NCBI GenBank assembly: GCA_009377495.1
Contig: WHTZ01000041.1
Coordinates: forward strand, 1-54,658
Reading direction: 5' to 3'
Origin: Luteitalea sp.
GTDB lineage: Bacteria > Acidobacteriota > Vicinamibacteria > Vicinamibacterales > Vicinamibacteraceae
DNA length: 54,658 bases
Made by a program: the position numbers and the translations under genes. Of the stretch, positions 54,204-54,658 are shown piece after piece. How positions within the stretch are numbered: position 1 is the first letter of the stretch; each line of letters opens with the position of its first letter. A model generated the notes under the pieces. That model was not told where the DNA came from. It worked only from the letters and a program-made list of their open reading frames with translations, and did no database searches.

Positions 54204-54658
54204 ATGCCGTTCCACATGGCCACCGTGCTCCTGCCTCTTCTGCTCCTCGTCGCTACGTTCCAGAAAGCCTCGATGATTCCGGCCTCCGAGGCGCTCGCGC
54301 CGGAGGCGGCGCTGGCCTCCTTCGAGGTGGCCGACGGGCTTCAGATTGAGCTGGTCGCCTCCGAGCCATTGGTCTTTTCGCCGGTGGCGATGGCGTTCGA
54401 CGAGCGCGACCGTCTTTTCGTCGTGGAGATGCCGGGCTATCCCTTGGGCAATCCTCCGGGCAAAAAGCCTGCCGACCGCGTCGCGCTGCTTGAAGACTCC
54501 GATGGGGACGGTCGGATGGATCAACGAACCGTCTACGCCGATGGCTTGGCCTATCCTACGGGCGTGCTGCCCTGGAAGGACGGGATCATCGTCACATGCG
54601 CTCCGGATATTCTCTTCCTGCGGGACACAGATGGTGATGGACGAGCCGACCAGCGCCG
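54204..54658 (+). CDS. PVC-type membrane-bound dehydrogenase/cytochrome domain protein, partial
   Basis: The reading frame starts at ATG 54204 and runs off the window end. It has a signal peptide (VLLPLLLLVATFQKAS). It then reads FEVADGLQIELVASEPLVFSPVAMAFDERDRLFVVEMPGYP, DRVALLEDSDGDGRMDQRTVYADGL and FLRDTDGDGRADQR. This is the start of a beta-propeller dehydrogenase of the kind with a later c-type haem domain (the PVC-type/TIGR02604 family), with Asp/Gly-rich calcium-type loops. The haem-binding part would lie beyond the window. It starts 23 bp after the sulfatase stop and is probably in the same operon. Confidence 0.8.
   Translation, partial: MPFHMATVLLPLLLLVATFQKASMIPASEALAPEAALASFEVADGLQIELVASEPLVFSPVAMAFDERDRLFVVEMPGYPLGNPPGKKPADRVALLEDSDGDGRMDQRTVYADGLAYPTGVLPWKDGIIVTCAPDILFLRDTDGDGRADQR

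Overview
The window is a high-GC bacterial chromosome segment. Four large MacB/FtsX-like permeases with no ATPase partner (the ADOP type, acidobacterial duplicated orphan permeases), together with DUF1080, DUF5916, Gfo/Idh/MocA, sulfatase and PVC-type dehydrogenase genes, suggest an Acidobacteriota genome, most likely of the Vicinamibacteria. That placement is inferred from gene content. No 16S rRNA or other marker gene is present.

Layout. 1-56 is the 5' part of a tRNA-Lys. 205-3490 is a plus-strand run: membrane protein, HAD phosphatase, lipoprotein, and a CPA1-type cation/proton antiporter with a C-terminal rhodanese domain. The antiporter reading frame is interrupted by one TGA inside the rhodanese active-site loop, and the rest of the domain follows in the same frame, so the TGA most likely encodes selenocysteine. 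panD and a nucleotide pyrophosphatase/phosphodiesterase run convergently (3390-5218). 5301-11933 is a TetR-outer membrane factor-adaptor-RND pump operon with overlapping genes. 11948-24685 is a long minus-strand block: exported methyltransferase, histidine kinase, response regulator, adaptor, RND permease (frameshifted), DUF1080 protein, MarR regulator, a translationally coupled subtilase/MBL-hydrolase pair and a PH-like protein.

24901-38653 is a permease and decay region. A TonB-receptor stump is followed by ADOP permeases A, B, C and D. A and C are a segmental duplication that includes their upstream regions. Between C and D lie an orphan Phd-type antitoxin, a YciI/DGPF protein, two VOC proteins and a truncated ECF sigma gene. 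38783-39510 has an HTH (excisionase-like) gene and tRNA-Arg(CCG), whose 3' end is duplicated 96 bp away, suggesting an old integration site.

39606-45408 carries a DUF4440 protein, an AcuI/YhdH reductase, a DUF5916 outer-membrane protein and a heparan-glucosaminide acetyltransferase-like membrane protein flanked by two near-identical 170-bp structured repeats. 45409-54658 looks like a catabolic island for a (probably sulfated) glycan or related compound: RraA-like protein, amidohydrolase coupled to a LysR regulator, a large glycoside-hydrolase-like protein, Tat-exported Gfo/Idh oxidoreductase, sulfatase and a PVC-type dehydrogenase that runs off the end. The sulfatase 5' flank is a mosaic of fragments of the glycosidase gene, its promoter and another sulfatase.

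The most notable signal is the probable selenocysteine antiporter-rhodanese fusion at 1904-3490. Next are the 170-bp repeat pair, the cytoplasmic subtilase/MBL module and the promoter motif shared by the glycosidase and sulfatase units.
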